Below, piece by piece: positions 33,882-41,482 of a DNA stretch of 64,000 nucleotides; the stretch's first letter is position 1, and each line of letters opens with the position of its first letter. Made by a program: the position numbers and the translations under genes. The notes below the pieces were generated by a model. That model had not been told where the DNA came from. It was given only the letters and a program-made list of their open reading frames with translations, and searched no databases. The stretch spans positions 124,001 to 188,000 of the forward strand of contig WGLY01000017.1 in NCBI GenBank assembly GCA_016125335.1, in the 5' to 3' direction. This stretch comes from Frankiales bacterium. Its GTDB lineage: Bacteria > Actinomycetota > Actinomycetes > S36-B12 > CAIYMF01.

Positions 33882-35765
33882 ATGGCGCAGACCGACGGCG
33901 GGGCCGCCTGGCGCACCCGCTGGGTGCGCGGGCACGACACCCCGCTGCGCCGGTTCCTGCGCACCGAGAGCGGCGGCGCGGCGGTGCTGCTCGGCGCCAC
34001 CGTCCTCGCGCTCGTGTGGGCCAACGCGGCCCCCGACGGCTACGCGTCGTTCTGGGGCACCGAGGTGTCGGTCGAGGTCGGTGGCCACGGCATCGCGATG
34101 TCCGCGCGCGAGTGGGTCAACAGCGGGCTCATGACGTTCTTCTTCTTCGTCGTCGGCCTCGAGGCCCGGCGCGAGCTCGACGTCGGCGAGCTGCGCGAGC
34201 GGCGGCGCGTGCTGCTCCCGGTCGCCGCCGGCCTCGGCGGCATGCTCGCCGCGGTGCTGGTCTACCTCGCGGTGGGCGCGGGCAGCGGCGTGGCGCACGG
34301 CTGGGGCGTCGCGATGTCGACCGACACGGCGTTCGCGCTCGGCATGCTCGCGCTGGTGGGGCCGCGCTTCCCCGAGGCGCTGCGCACCTTCCTGCTCACC
34401 GTCGTCGTGGTGGACGACGTGCTCTCGCTCGTGGTCATCGCCACGGTGTACACGACCGACATCGAGGGCCTGCCGCTGCTCGTGGCCGCGCTGCTGTTCT
34501 CCCTCGTGATCGCGCTGCTGCGGCTGCGGGTGCGGTCCGGGCTGGTCTACCTCGTGCTCGGCGTGGCCACGTGGGTGGCGCTGCACAACAGCGGCGTCGA
34601 CCCCGTGGTGGTGGGCCTGGCCATGGGGCTGCTCACCTACGCCGGGCCGGCGGCGCGGACCAGCCTCGAGACCGCCACCGACCTGTTCCGCGACTTCCGC
34701 GAGCAGCCCACACCGGAGCTCGCGCGCACCGCGCGCGCCGGGATGGACGCCGCCCTCTCGCCCAACGAGCGCCTCCAGGTGGCCTTCCACCCCTGGACGA
34801 GCTACGTCGTGGTGCCGCTGTTCGCGGTCGCCAACACCGGCATCCCCGTGCGTCCGGACTTCCTGGCCGAGGCCTACCGGTCTCCGCTCACGTGGGCCGT
34901 CGTCGTGGCCTACGTCGTCGGCAAGCCGCTGGGCGTGTTCTCGGTGTCGTGGCTGGTGACCCGGCTCTCCCGCGGGCGGGTCGCCCCGCCGGTGGGCTGG
35001 GTCGCGGTGCTCGGCGGCGGCGCCATCGCGGGCATCGGCTTCACCGTGAGCCTGCTCATCGCCACCCTCGCCTTCGACGGTGCCGCCCTCGACGAGGCCA
35101 AGCTCGGGATCCTCACCGCCGCGACCGCAGCGGCGGCGGTCACGTGGCTGATCTTCCGGGTCGCCGCCGCGCTGCCGGCCGCGCGCAGCGCACGGCTGCT
35201 GCTGGGCTCCGCGGACTCCATCGTCGACCTGCTCGACCCGGTGGACCCGCAGCGCGACCACGTCCGCGGGCCGGAGGAGTCGCCGGTGACCGTGGTGGAG
35301 TACGGCGACTTCGAGTGCCCCTATTGCGGGCAGGCCGAGCCGGTGGTGCGCGAGCTGCTCGCCGGGCACGGCGACATCCGGTACGTGTGGCGCCACCTGC
35401 CCCTCCACGACGTGCACCCCCACGCGCAGCTCGCCGCCGAGGCCTCCGAGGCGGCCGCGCGCCAGGGCGCGTTCTGGGAGATGCACGACCGCCTCCTCGC
35501 CCACCAGGACCGGCTGCGCCTCGACGACCTCATCGAGCACGCCCGCGTGCTCGGGCTCGACACCGGCCGCTTCGCCGAGGACCTGCTCGCCCACGTCGAC
35601 GAGGCCCGCGTGGCCGAGGACCTCGACAGCGCGGACGCCAGCGGCGTCGCCGGGACGCCGACGTTCTTCATCAACGGCCGGCGCCACCACGGCGCCTTCG
35701 ACATCGAGACGCTCTCCGAGGCGGTCCGCCTGGCCAAGGCGCGGGCGCTGGCCGGGGCCCGCTGA
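33882..35765 (+). CDS. nhaA: NhaA Na+/H+ antiporter fused to a DsbA-like thioredoxin domain
   Basis: A 627-residue fusion. Residues about 20-440 form an NhaA antiporter: FFFFVVGLEARRELDVGEL, STDTAFALGML and the paired aspartates of VVDDVLSLVVIA, which bind Na+ or H+ in the known structure, are present. After a short linker, residues about 465-620 form a thioredoxin/DsbA-type domain with the redox pair in YGDFECPYCGQAEP and the cis-Pro loop GVAGTPTFFING. The ATG at 33882 has GGGGAGG upstream. This architecture is known in actinobacteria. The thioredoxin part should be cytoplasmic by the usual topology; its role is unclear. Confidence 0.95.
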   Translation: MAQTDGGAAWRTRWVRGHDTPLRRFLRTESGGAAVLLGATVLALVWANAAPDGYASFWGTEVSVEVGGHGIAMSAREWVNSGLMTFFFFVVGLEARRELDVGELRERRRVLLPVAAGLGGMLAAVLVYLAVGAGSGVAHGWGVAMSTDTAFALGMLALVGPRFPEALRTFLLTVVVVDDVLSLVVIATVYTTDIEGLPLLVAALLFSLVIALLRLRVRSGLVYLVLGVATWVALHNSGVDPVVVGLAMGLLTYAGPAARTSLETATDLFRDFREQPTPELARTARAGMDAALSPNERLQVAFHPWTSYVVVPLFAVANTGIPVRPDFLAEAYRSPLTWAVVVAYVVGKPLGVFSVSWLVTRLSRGRVAPPVGWVAVLGGGAIAGIGFTVSLLIATLAFDGAALDEAKLGILTAATAAAAVTWLIFRVAAALPAARSARLLLGSADSIVDLLDPVDPQRDHVRGPEESPVTVVEYGDFECPYCGQAEPVVRELLAGHGDIRYVWRHLPLHDVHPHAQLAAEASEAAARQGAFWEMHDRLLAHQDRLRLDDLIEHARVLGLDTGRFAEDLLAHVDEARVAEDLDSADASGVAGTPTFFINGRRHHGAFDIETLSEAVRLAKARALAGAR

Positions 35766-35945
35766 GCACCCGCGGCGAGCGCCGGCCGTGACCGTGCCGA
35801 CGCGATGGGTGACGTGGCGATCCTCACGGCCGCAGGCGGTTCCGGGCCCACCGCCGGCCGCGCGTCCGGACGCGGCCGCGGCGTAGCGTCGTGGGTGGCG
35901 GAGTCGGCTCCGACCCCGCCCGGCGTCCCGTCGGAGGGGGCAGCC

Positions 35946-36377
35946 ATGACGACCACAGCGGAGCGCACCCGGGCCACGACCCGGCCCGCCTTCCGCCTCA
36001 CCTTCGCCCTCGTCGAGAGCTTCGTGCTCGTCGGCGCCGTCGTGGGCGTGCTGCAGCTGTGGACCGGGAGCTTCGCGCCCCCGGTGTCGGACCTGCAGCC
36101 GCTCGGCCTGCACGACTGGAAGCTGCCGGCGGCGTGGCTGTTCTTCTCGGTCGCGATCCCGTCGTCGATGGCCGTGTCCGCGGCACTCGTGCGGCTGCCC
36201 CGGACCCCGGAGATCGTCCTCGTGGCGAGCGCGCTGCTGCTCGTCGAGGTCACCGTGCAGATCCCGTTCGTCGGCCCGAGCGTGCTCCAGGCCGTGATGG
36301 GGTCCATCGCGATCCTGCTCGGAACCCTGGCCTGGCTCGCGCGCCGCGGCGGCACCTGGCGCGCCCAGCTCGACTAG
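35946..36377 (+). CDS. Four-helix membrane protein of unknown function
   Basis: A 143-residue protein with four membrane helices (about 20-40, 57-77, 85-103 and 113-132) separated by short loops. I recognise no family. The ATG at 35946 follows GGAGGGGG; a frame extended 47 codons upstream has an Arg/Gly-rich non-membrane leader that looks untranslated. Its stop codon overlaps that of the convergent MFS gene (the shared tetramer CTAG). Confidence 0.65.
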   Translation: MTTTAERTRATTRPAFRLTFALVESFVLVGAVVGVLQLWTGSFAPPVSDLQPLGLHDWKLPAAWLFFSVAIPSSMAVSAALVRLPRTPEIVLVASALLLVEVTVQIPFVGPSVLQAVMGSIAILLGTLAWLARRGGTWRAQLD

Positions 36378-37627
36378 GCCGTCTCCACGACGCCTGCCGG
36401 CTCCGCGTCCGCGCGCGGCGACGCGTGGTCGTCGAGGTCGCGCAGGGACCGGACCTGCGAGCGCAGCAGGATCGCCGGCCCGAGCCAGGCCACCACCGCC
36501 GCCGCCCAGAGGGCCCCGCGCGCGCCGACGACGCCTGCGGCCAGACCGGCCGTCACCGAGCCCACGGGGATCGCACCCCAGGAGACGAAGCGGACGGTGG
36601 CCATCACCCGCGGGAGCAGCTCGGGCGGCGTCGCGGTCATCCGGTAGGTGCGCGTGCTGATGCTCACGAGCGCCACGCTCGCGGCGAACCCGATGTTGCC
36701 GAGCGCGAACAGCACGAGCGCCGCGAGCCCGGCCCCTGCAGGGATCACGAGGGCGAAGACGGCGGTGCCCACGGAGGCCAGCACGCTGGCGCGGGCCGTG
36801 CCGAGGGCGCCGGTGATGCGGGGCGTCGCCGCGGCGCCCAGCAGCGCGCCGACGCCCTCCGCGGCGAGCAGGACGCCGACCAGCACGGGCGGCGCGTCCT
36901 GCACGCGCAGCAGGTACACGGCGAACAGCGCCATCTGCGCACCGCACACGAAGTTGATGACCGTGGCGTCCCACATGAACGGCGCCATCACGGGGTGGCG
37001 GCTCACGAAGTGCCAGCCCTCGCGGATCATCTGCCGCACCGGCGGCCAGACCGGCGGTGCGGCGACCTCCCGGGCCGGCAGGCTGCGCAGCAGCGCCGCC
37101 GAGATCAGGTAGCTCACGGCGTCCGCGCCGAGGGCCGCCGCCGCACCGGTCAGCTGCACCAGCAGTCCTCCGAGCGCGGGGCCGCCGAGCGACGACGCCG
37201 CGTGCGTGCCGGACATCAGGCTGTTGCGGCGCTGCATCTCCTCCTTCGGCACGATGCTCGGAAGGAAGGTCGAGTTGCTGACGTCGAACAGCACGGTCGC
37301 GAAGCTGACCACGAGGGCCGTGACGACGAGGTGGGCGAAGGTGAGGTGGCCGGCCCACCACGCGAGCGGCACGGAGGCGAGCGCTGCCGCGCGCAGCAGG
37401 TCCATCGCGACCTGCGTCCCCCTCAGCGGCAGCCGCTGGGCGAGCACGCCGGCCGGGAGGCCGATGACGAGCCAGGCGACGAATCCGGCGGCCGTGAGCA
37501 GCCCCACCTGCTGGGGGCTCGCCTGGAGCAGGGTGAGGGCCGCGATGGGGAGGGCGACGACGGTGACCGCCGACCCGGTCGCGCTGATGGTCCCCGCCGC
37601 CCAGTACGTCCAGAACACCCGGTGCAC
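36374..37627 (-). CDS. MFS transporter (EntS/drug-efflux type)
   Basis: A 417-residue major facilitator with about 12 helices. It opens MHRVFWTYWAAGTISATGSA and has the loop 2-3 style AGVLAQRLPLRG and the SNSTFLPSIVPKEEMQRRNS segment typical of the EntS/MFS_3 group, which exports siderophores, macrolides and other drugs. GTG start. It is divergent from an HxlR-peroxiredoxin fusion, with 89 bases between that hold an AT-rich quasi-palindrome; control by that protein is a natural guess. Confidence 0.9.
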   Translation of the reverse strand: MHRVFWTYWAAGTISATGSAVTVVALPIAALTLLQASPQQVGLLTAAGFVAWLVIGLPAGVLAQRLPLRGTQVAMDLLRAAALASVPLAWWAGHLTFAHLVVTALVVSFATVLFDVSNSTFLPSIVPKEEMQRRNSLMSGTHAASSLGGPALGGLLVQLTGAAAALGADAVSYLISAALLRSLPAREVAAPPVWPPVRQMIREGWHFVSRHPVMAPFMWDATVINFVCGAQMALFAVYLLRVQDAPPVLVGVLLAAEGVGALLGAAATPRITGALGTARASVLASVGTAVFALVIPAGAGLAALVLFALGNIGFAASVALVSISTRTYRMTATPPELLPRVMATVRFVSWGAIPVGSVTAGLAAGVVGARGALWAAAVVAWLGPAILLRSQVRSLRDLDDHASPRADAEPAGVVETA

Positions 37628-37643
37628 GTCGCGCCCCCCGTCC

Positions 37644-37658
37644 GTTTACAATCTGAAC
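37644..37658. promoter_or_regulatory. AT-rich quasi-palindrome between divergent MFS and HxlR-peroxiredoxin genes
   Basis: GTTTACAATCTGAAC pairs at five of seven positions about its centre and is by far the most AT-rich stretch nearby. It lies where the two divergent promoters must overlap and is the best candidate site for the HxlR domain encoded next door. Confidence 0.4.
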
Positions 37659-37716
37659 TGACCCTAGCGGGGTCCGATCCCTGGCGGAAGGACCTCCCAC
37701 CTGCTGAGGTGACCCG

Positions 37717-38598
37717 GTGAAGTACACGGACCTGGCCGACGCCGACTGCGGCATCGCCCAGGCGCTCGGCGTGGTGGGCGACTGGTGGACCCTGCTCGTG
37801 GTCCGCGACGTCGCCGGCGGCGTCACCCGCTTCGACGCCCTCCAGCGCGAGCTCGGGGTGAGCCGCAAGACGCTGACGGACCGCCTCGCCGCCCTGGTGG
37901 CCGCCGGCGTACTGCGGCGCGAGGCCTACTCCGAGCATCCGCCGCGCTACGACTACCGGCTCACGGCTGCGGGCGAGGGGCTGCTCCCCGTGCTCATCGC
38001 CCTGCAGGACTGGGGCGACCGGTACGTGCTCGGCGACGGCAGCCTCACCGCGAGCGGCGCGCCGACCTCGGCCGACGCGCGCCGGGCGCAGGCGCTGGTC
38101 GGGCAGGAGGTGCCGGCCGTGAGCCTGACGGGTCACGACGCCCGCGCCACCGACCCGTGCCCGGAAGGCGCATGGACCGTCCTGTACTGCTTCCCCGGCG
38201 CGTTCGCGCCCGGCTCCGACGGCTACCCGCCGGGCTGGAGCACGATCCCCGGCACCACGGGGTGCACGCTCGAGTCGAGGACCTACGCGCGCCGCCACGC
38301 GGCGTTCGCGCGGCGCGGCGTCGCGGTCGTCGGCGTCAGCACCCAGCGCCCCGACCAGCTCGCCGCGTTCGTCGCGAGCGAGGAGCTGCCCTTCCCGCTG
38401 CTGTCCGACGCCGACCTCCGCCTGACCGCGGCGCTGCGCCTGCCCTCGTTCCGGGCCTCAGGGGTGGAACGGCTCAAGCGGCTCACCCTGCTGGTGGACC
38501 CGGGCCGCGTCGTGCGGCACGTGCAGTACCCGATCACCGACCCCGCAGGGTCCGTCGCCGAGATGCTCGACGTCGCGACCACGCTCGCCTCGGCCTAG
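37717..38598 (+). CDS. HxlR-type winged-helix regulator fused to a peroxiredoxin (PrxQ-like) domain
   Basis: A 293-residue fusion. Residues about 8-105 are an HxlR winged helix (GDWWTLLVVRDVAGGVTRFD, then LGVSRKTLTDRLAALV). They keep a cysteine, Cys11, at the site used for redox sensing in HxlR relatives such as YodB and HypR. Residues about 130-293 are a peroxiredoxin: LYCFPGAFAPG, then the probable peroxidatic Cys183 in PGTTGCTLES. The resolving Cys of PrxQ proteins, five residues later, is Arg here, so it looks like a one-Cys enzyme. GTG start. Divergent from an MFS exporter. I infer a peroxide- or electrophile-responsive repressor. Confidence 0.85.
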   Translation: MKYTDLADADCGIAQALGVVGDWWTLLVVRDVAGGVTRFDALQRELGVSRKTLTDRLAALVAAGVLRREAYSEHPPRYDYRLTAAGEGLLPVLIALQDWGDRYVLGDGSLTASGAPTSADARRAQALVGQEVPAVSLTGHDARATDPCPEGAWTVLYCFPGAFAPGSDGYPPGWSTIPGTTGCTLESRTYARRHAAFARRGVAVVGVSTQRPDQLAAFVASEELPFPLLSDADLRLTAALRLPSFRASGVERLKRLTLLVDPGRVVRHVQYPITDPAGSVAEMLDVATTLASA

Positions 38599-38627
38599 CG
38601 CGCCGGCTCGGAGGGCCGGTACGACGA

Positions 38628-38649
38628 AGGGCGGCCCGTGGGCCGCCCT
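38628..38649. terminator. Bidirectional terminator-like hairpin
   Basis: AGGGCGGCC (38628-38636) pairs with GGCCGCCCT (38641-38649) around CGTG. It lies between the end of the HxlR-peroxiredoxin gene and the 3-prime end of the convergent tRNA-Leu. Confidence 0.65.
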
Positions 38650-38660
38650 GTCGGTGAGTG

Positions 38661-38744
38661 TGCGCGAGGGGGGAGTTGAACCCCCACACCCTTTCGGGTA
38701 CACGGACCTGAACCGTGCGCGTCTGCCTATTCCGCCACTCGCGC
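38661..38744 (-). tRNA. tRNA-Leu (anticodon CAG)
   Basis: The minus strand folds as an 84-base class II tRNA. The acceptor stem is GCGCGAG paired with CTCGCGC, the discriminator is A, the anticodon stem is CACGG/CCGTG around TTCAGGT, with CAG at 38710-38708. A long variable arm (TACCCGAAAGGGTG) and the T loop GTTCAACTC complete it. CCA is not encoded. A TAGCCT -10 box at 38760-38755 is well placed for its promoter. Confidence 0.97.
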
Positions 38745-38850
38745 GCGCCGGAGAAGGCTAACACGCGGGAAGGGCCTGTTTCGCCGGGCGTTCCCGCAGG
38801 TCACCGCCCGCCCCGGCGTCGCGACGGCGGGCCGGGGCGCCGCTCCCGGT

Positions 38851-38856
38851 TACGAT
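38851..38856 (+). promoter_or_regulatory. Likely -10 box of the fhaA-fhaB-pstP-rodA-pbpA-pknB cluster
   Basis: TACGAT sits 48 bases ahead of the fhaA start in a short AT-richer patch (GGTTACGATCATCG). No clear -35 is seen 17 bases upstream, so the call rests on the -10 alone. All six genes that follow are rightward with gaps from minus four to about 50 bases. Confidence 0.4.
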
Positions 38857-38903
38857 CATCGTGCCGTGCGCCATACGCCGCGGCACCGGACGAGGGAGGC
38901 AGC

Positions 38904-39605
38904 GTGGGTCTGCTCGACCGCTTCGAGCAGCGGCTCGACCGCATGGTCAACGGTGCCTTCGCGCGCGCCTTCAAGGCGGAGGTCCAGCCCGTCGAGATCG
39001 CCTCGGCGATGCAGCGCGAGATGGACGAGCGCGCGGCCGTGGTCAGCCGCGGTCGCACCGTCGTCCCGAACGCCTTCGTCATCGAGCTCAGCCCGCACGA
39101 CCACGAGCGCCTCTCCGTCTACGCCTCCACCCTCACCGACGAGCTCGCCGGCATGGTGCGGGAGTACGCCGAGGAGCAGCGCTACACCTTCGTGGGCGGT
39201 CCCGTGGTCGAGCTCGGCCTCGACCCCGAGCTCGAGACCGGCCTGTTCCGGGTGCACAGCGAGGCCAAGGCGGAGGTCGCGTCCGTGCCGCCCCCCGCGC
39301 GCCCCGCGGCCGCGGCGGCGCCGCAGGTCGGCCAGCCGCGCCTCGTGGCCTCCGACGACCTGGCCCACCCGCTCACCCGGGCGGTCACCCGGCTCGGGCG
39401 CGGCACCGACGTCGACATCCGGGTCGACGACCCTGGTGTCTCGCGCCACCACGCCGAGATCCTGCTCGGCCGCGAGGTCGTCCTGCGCGACCTCGACTCC
39501 ACCAACGGCACCTACGTCGACGGCGTGCAGGTCGGGGAGACCGTGCTGCACGACGGCTCGGTCGTCCAGCTCGGGGGCACCCGGCTGACGTTCCGGGCGG
39601 GGTGA
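38904..39605 (+). CDS. fhaA: FhaA-like protein: DUF3662 plus FHA domain
   Basis: A 233-residue adaptor. The N-terminal DUF3662 domain (about 1-125; MGLLDRFEQRLDRMVNGAFA) is followed by an Ala/Pro linker and an FHA phosphothreonine-binding domain (about 150-232) with RLGRGTDVDIRVDD, VSRHHAEI and DSTNGTYVDG. In mycobacteria FhaA is phosphorylated by PknB and binds the flippase-like MurJ to tune cell-wall synthesis. The GTG at 38904 has GAGGGAGG upstream. First gene of the signalling cluster. Confidence 0.92.
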   Translation: MGLLDRFEQRLDRMVNGAFARAFKAEVQPVEIASAMQREMDERAAVVSRGRTVVPNAFVIELSPHDHERLSVYASTLTDELAGMVREYAEEQRYTFVGGPVVELGLDPELETGLFRVHSEAKAEVASVPPPARPAAAAAPQVGQPRLVASDDLAHPLTRAVTRLGRGTDVDIRVDDPGVSRHHAEILLGREVVLRDLDSTNGTYVDGVQVGETVLHDGSVVQLGGTRLTFRAG

Positions 39606-39612
39606 GCCCGGG

Positions 39613-40113
39613 GTGTCCGAGCTCGTCCTGACCCTGCTGCGCCTGGGCTTCCTGGTGCTGCTGTGGTCGCTCGTGCTCGTGACCGTCGTCGTCCTGCGCC
39701 GCGACCTGCGCGCCCCCCGCGACGCCCGGCCGCTCGTCGCCGCGCCCGTGCCGCGCACCTCCGGCCGTCCGGCCAAGGCCGCCAAGCCCCGCACGGAGAA
39801 GCCGGCGAAGCCCTCGCGCACCGGGCCGCGCTCCCTCGTCGTCGTCGAGGGCCCGCTGGCGGGCACGGTGATCCCGCTCGGCACCGCCGACGTCACCCTC
39901 GGCCGGGCGCCCGACTCCACCCTCGTGCTCGACGACGACTACGCCAGCAACAACCACTCGCGGATCAGCCAGGTCAACGGCAGCTGGGTGGTGACCGACC
40001 TCGGCAGCACCAACGGCACCTGGGTCGACCGCGCGCGGATATCCACCCCCACGCCGCTGGCCGTGGGCCAGCAGCTCAAGGTGGGCCGCACCGTCCTCGA
40101 GCTGCGGCGCTGA
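39613..40113 (+). CDS. fhaB: FhaB/FipA-like protein: membrane anchor plus FHA domain
   Basis: A 166-residue protein with an N-terminal membrane helix (about 4-27, LTLLRLGFLVLLWSLVLVTV), a basic Pro/Lys linker (about 40-75) and an FHA domain with TLGRAPDSTLVLDDDYASNN, HSRI and LGSTNGTWVDRAR. FipA/FhaB in mycobacteria links FtsQ and FtsZ under oxidative stress and is a substrate of the PknA/PknB kinases. GTG start, seven bases after fhaA; the phosphatase gene begins one base after its stop. Confidence 0.92.
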   Translation: MSELVLTLLRLGFLVLLWSLVLVTVVVLRRDLRAPRDARPLVAAPVPRTSGRPAKAAKPRTEKPAKPSRTGPRSLVVVEGPLAGTVIPLGTADVTLGRAPDSTLVLDDDYASNNHSRISQVNGSWVVTDLGSTNGTWVDRARISTPTPLAVGQQLKVGRTVLELRR

Positions 40114-40114
40114 C

Positions 40115-41482
40115 ATGTCCCTCATGCTGCGCTCCGCCGCGCGCTCCGACGTCGGGCTCGTCCGCGCGGGCAACGAGGACTCCGGCTACGCCGGCGACTC
40201 GCTGCTCGTCGTCGCCGACGGCATGGGCGGGCACGCCGCCGGCGAGCTCGCCTCGGCCACGGCCATCGCCACGATGTCCGAGATGGAGACCGCGGGCCTC
40301 GACGACTCGGCCGCGCTCGAGCGGCTCTCCGAGGCCGTGGTCACCACCAGCGAGCGCATCGCCGACGTCGTCGCCGCCCACCCCGAGTTCGCCGGCATGG
40401 GCACCACCCTCACCGCCCTGGCCTGGCTCGGCGGCGACCCGGCCCGCGTCGCGGTGCTCCACGTCGGCGACTCGCGCGCCTACCTGCTGCGCGACGGCGT
40501 CCTCACCCAGGTGACCCGCGACCACACCTACGTGCAGACCCTCATCGACTCCGGCCGCATCGCGCCGGAGGAGGCGCACACGCACCCGCGGCGCAATCTG
40601 CTCATGCGCGCCATCGACGGCGTCCACCCGGCCGAGCCGGACGTGTCCGTGCGCGAGGCGCGCGAGGGCGACCGCTACCTGGTGTGCAGCGACGGGCTCT
40701 CCGGCTTCGTCGACGACGCGCACATGCACGACCTGCTGGGCCTCGCCGACCCGGTCGCCGCCGTCACGGCGCTCGTCGACGCCGCCCTCGAGGCCGGGGC
40801 CCCGGACAACGTCACCTGCGTGGTGGCCGACGTCGTCTCCGGCGAGGACGACGGCGAGGCCGAGGCGCCGGTGGTCGTGGGGGCGGCGGGGGAGCCGCGC
40901 AACCGCGAGCGCCTGCCGGGGCTGGAGTTCCCGGCCGACGCCCAGCCCGACCCGCGCACCGTGCTGCGCCTGGGCACCTCCTCGGCCGGCGGCGACGACT
41001 CGGTGGCGGGGCTCGCGGAGGTCTACCGCGAGGAGCAGCGCGCCCCCCGGCGCGTGCGCTGGGGCGTGGTCGCGGCGGTCGTCGCGGTGCTCGTCGTCCT
41101 CGCCGCCGTCGTGGCCGTCACCCGCACCTGGGCCGGCAACCAGTTCTACGTCGGCACCGACAGCGGCTACGTCGCGATCTTCCGCGGCGTGCCCGGCGAC
41201 CTCGGGCCCGTCAGCCTGCACTCGGTCGAGGAGCGCACCACCCTCACCGTGGACTCGCTGCCGGACTTCGAGGCCTCGCAGGTGCAGGGCACCATCGCCG
41301 CGGACTCGCTGGCCTCCGCCCAGCAGATCGTCCAGCGCCTGTCCGAGCGGGCCGCGCAGTGCGCGGCGACCCCCTCGACGCCGGGCTGCCCGGACACCGC
41401 CGGCTCCACCGACTCCACCGCGCCGCCGCTGACCTCCTCGGCCCCGGCGTCCCCGTCGCCGACCGGCTCGGCGTCGCCGTGA
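40115..41482 (+). CDS. pstP: PP2C-type Ser/Thr phosphatase PstP
   Basis: A 455-residue membrane phosphatase that reverses PknB phosphorylation. The catalytic domain (about 1-245) holds the metal-binding motifs: RAGNEDSGYAGD, VADGMGGHAAGEL, HVGDSRAYLLRDG, CSDGLSGFV and PDNVTCVVADV. A membrane helix follows at about 312-333 (WGVVAAVVAVLVVLAAVVAV), then an extracytoplasmic domain of about 120 residues with a Ser/Thr/Pro tail. ATG start one base after fhaB; its stop overlaps the GTG of the next gene. Confidence 0.95.
   Translation: MSLMLRSAARSDVGLVRAGNEDSGYAGDSLLVVADGMGGHAAGELASATAIATMSEMETAGLDDSAALERLSEAVVTTSERIADVVAAHPEFAGMGTTLTALAWLGGDPARVAVLHVGDSRAYLLRDGVLTQVTRDHTYVQTLIDSGRIAPEEAHTHPRRNLLMRAIDGVHPAEPDVSVREAREGDRYLVCSDGLSGFVDDAHMHDLLGLADPVAAVTALVDAALEAGAPDNVTCVVADVVSGEDDGEAEAPVVVGAAGEPRNRERLPGLEFPADAQPDPRTVLRLGTSSAGGDDSVAGLAEVYREEQRAPRRVRWGVVAAVVAVLVVLAAVVAVTRTWAGNQFYVGTDSGYVAIFRGVPGDLGPVSLHSVEERTTLTVDSLPDFEASQVQGTIAADSLASAQQIVQRLSERAAQCAATPSTPGCPDTAGSTDSTAPPLTSSAPASPSPTGSASP

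Noticed and set aside
35861-35874. Palindrome CGCGTCCGGACGCG after the nhaA fusion gene
   Set aside because: Perfect but short and made only of common GC words; expected by chance in such sequence and too far from a start or stop to assign.
33477-37868. A 1463-codon minus-strand frame across nhaA and neighbours
   Set aside because: It runs against the clear nhaA fusion and overlaps parts of the MFS and EamA genes in other frames; its sequence is biased filler without domains.
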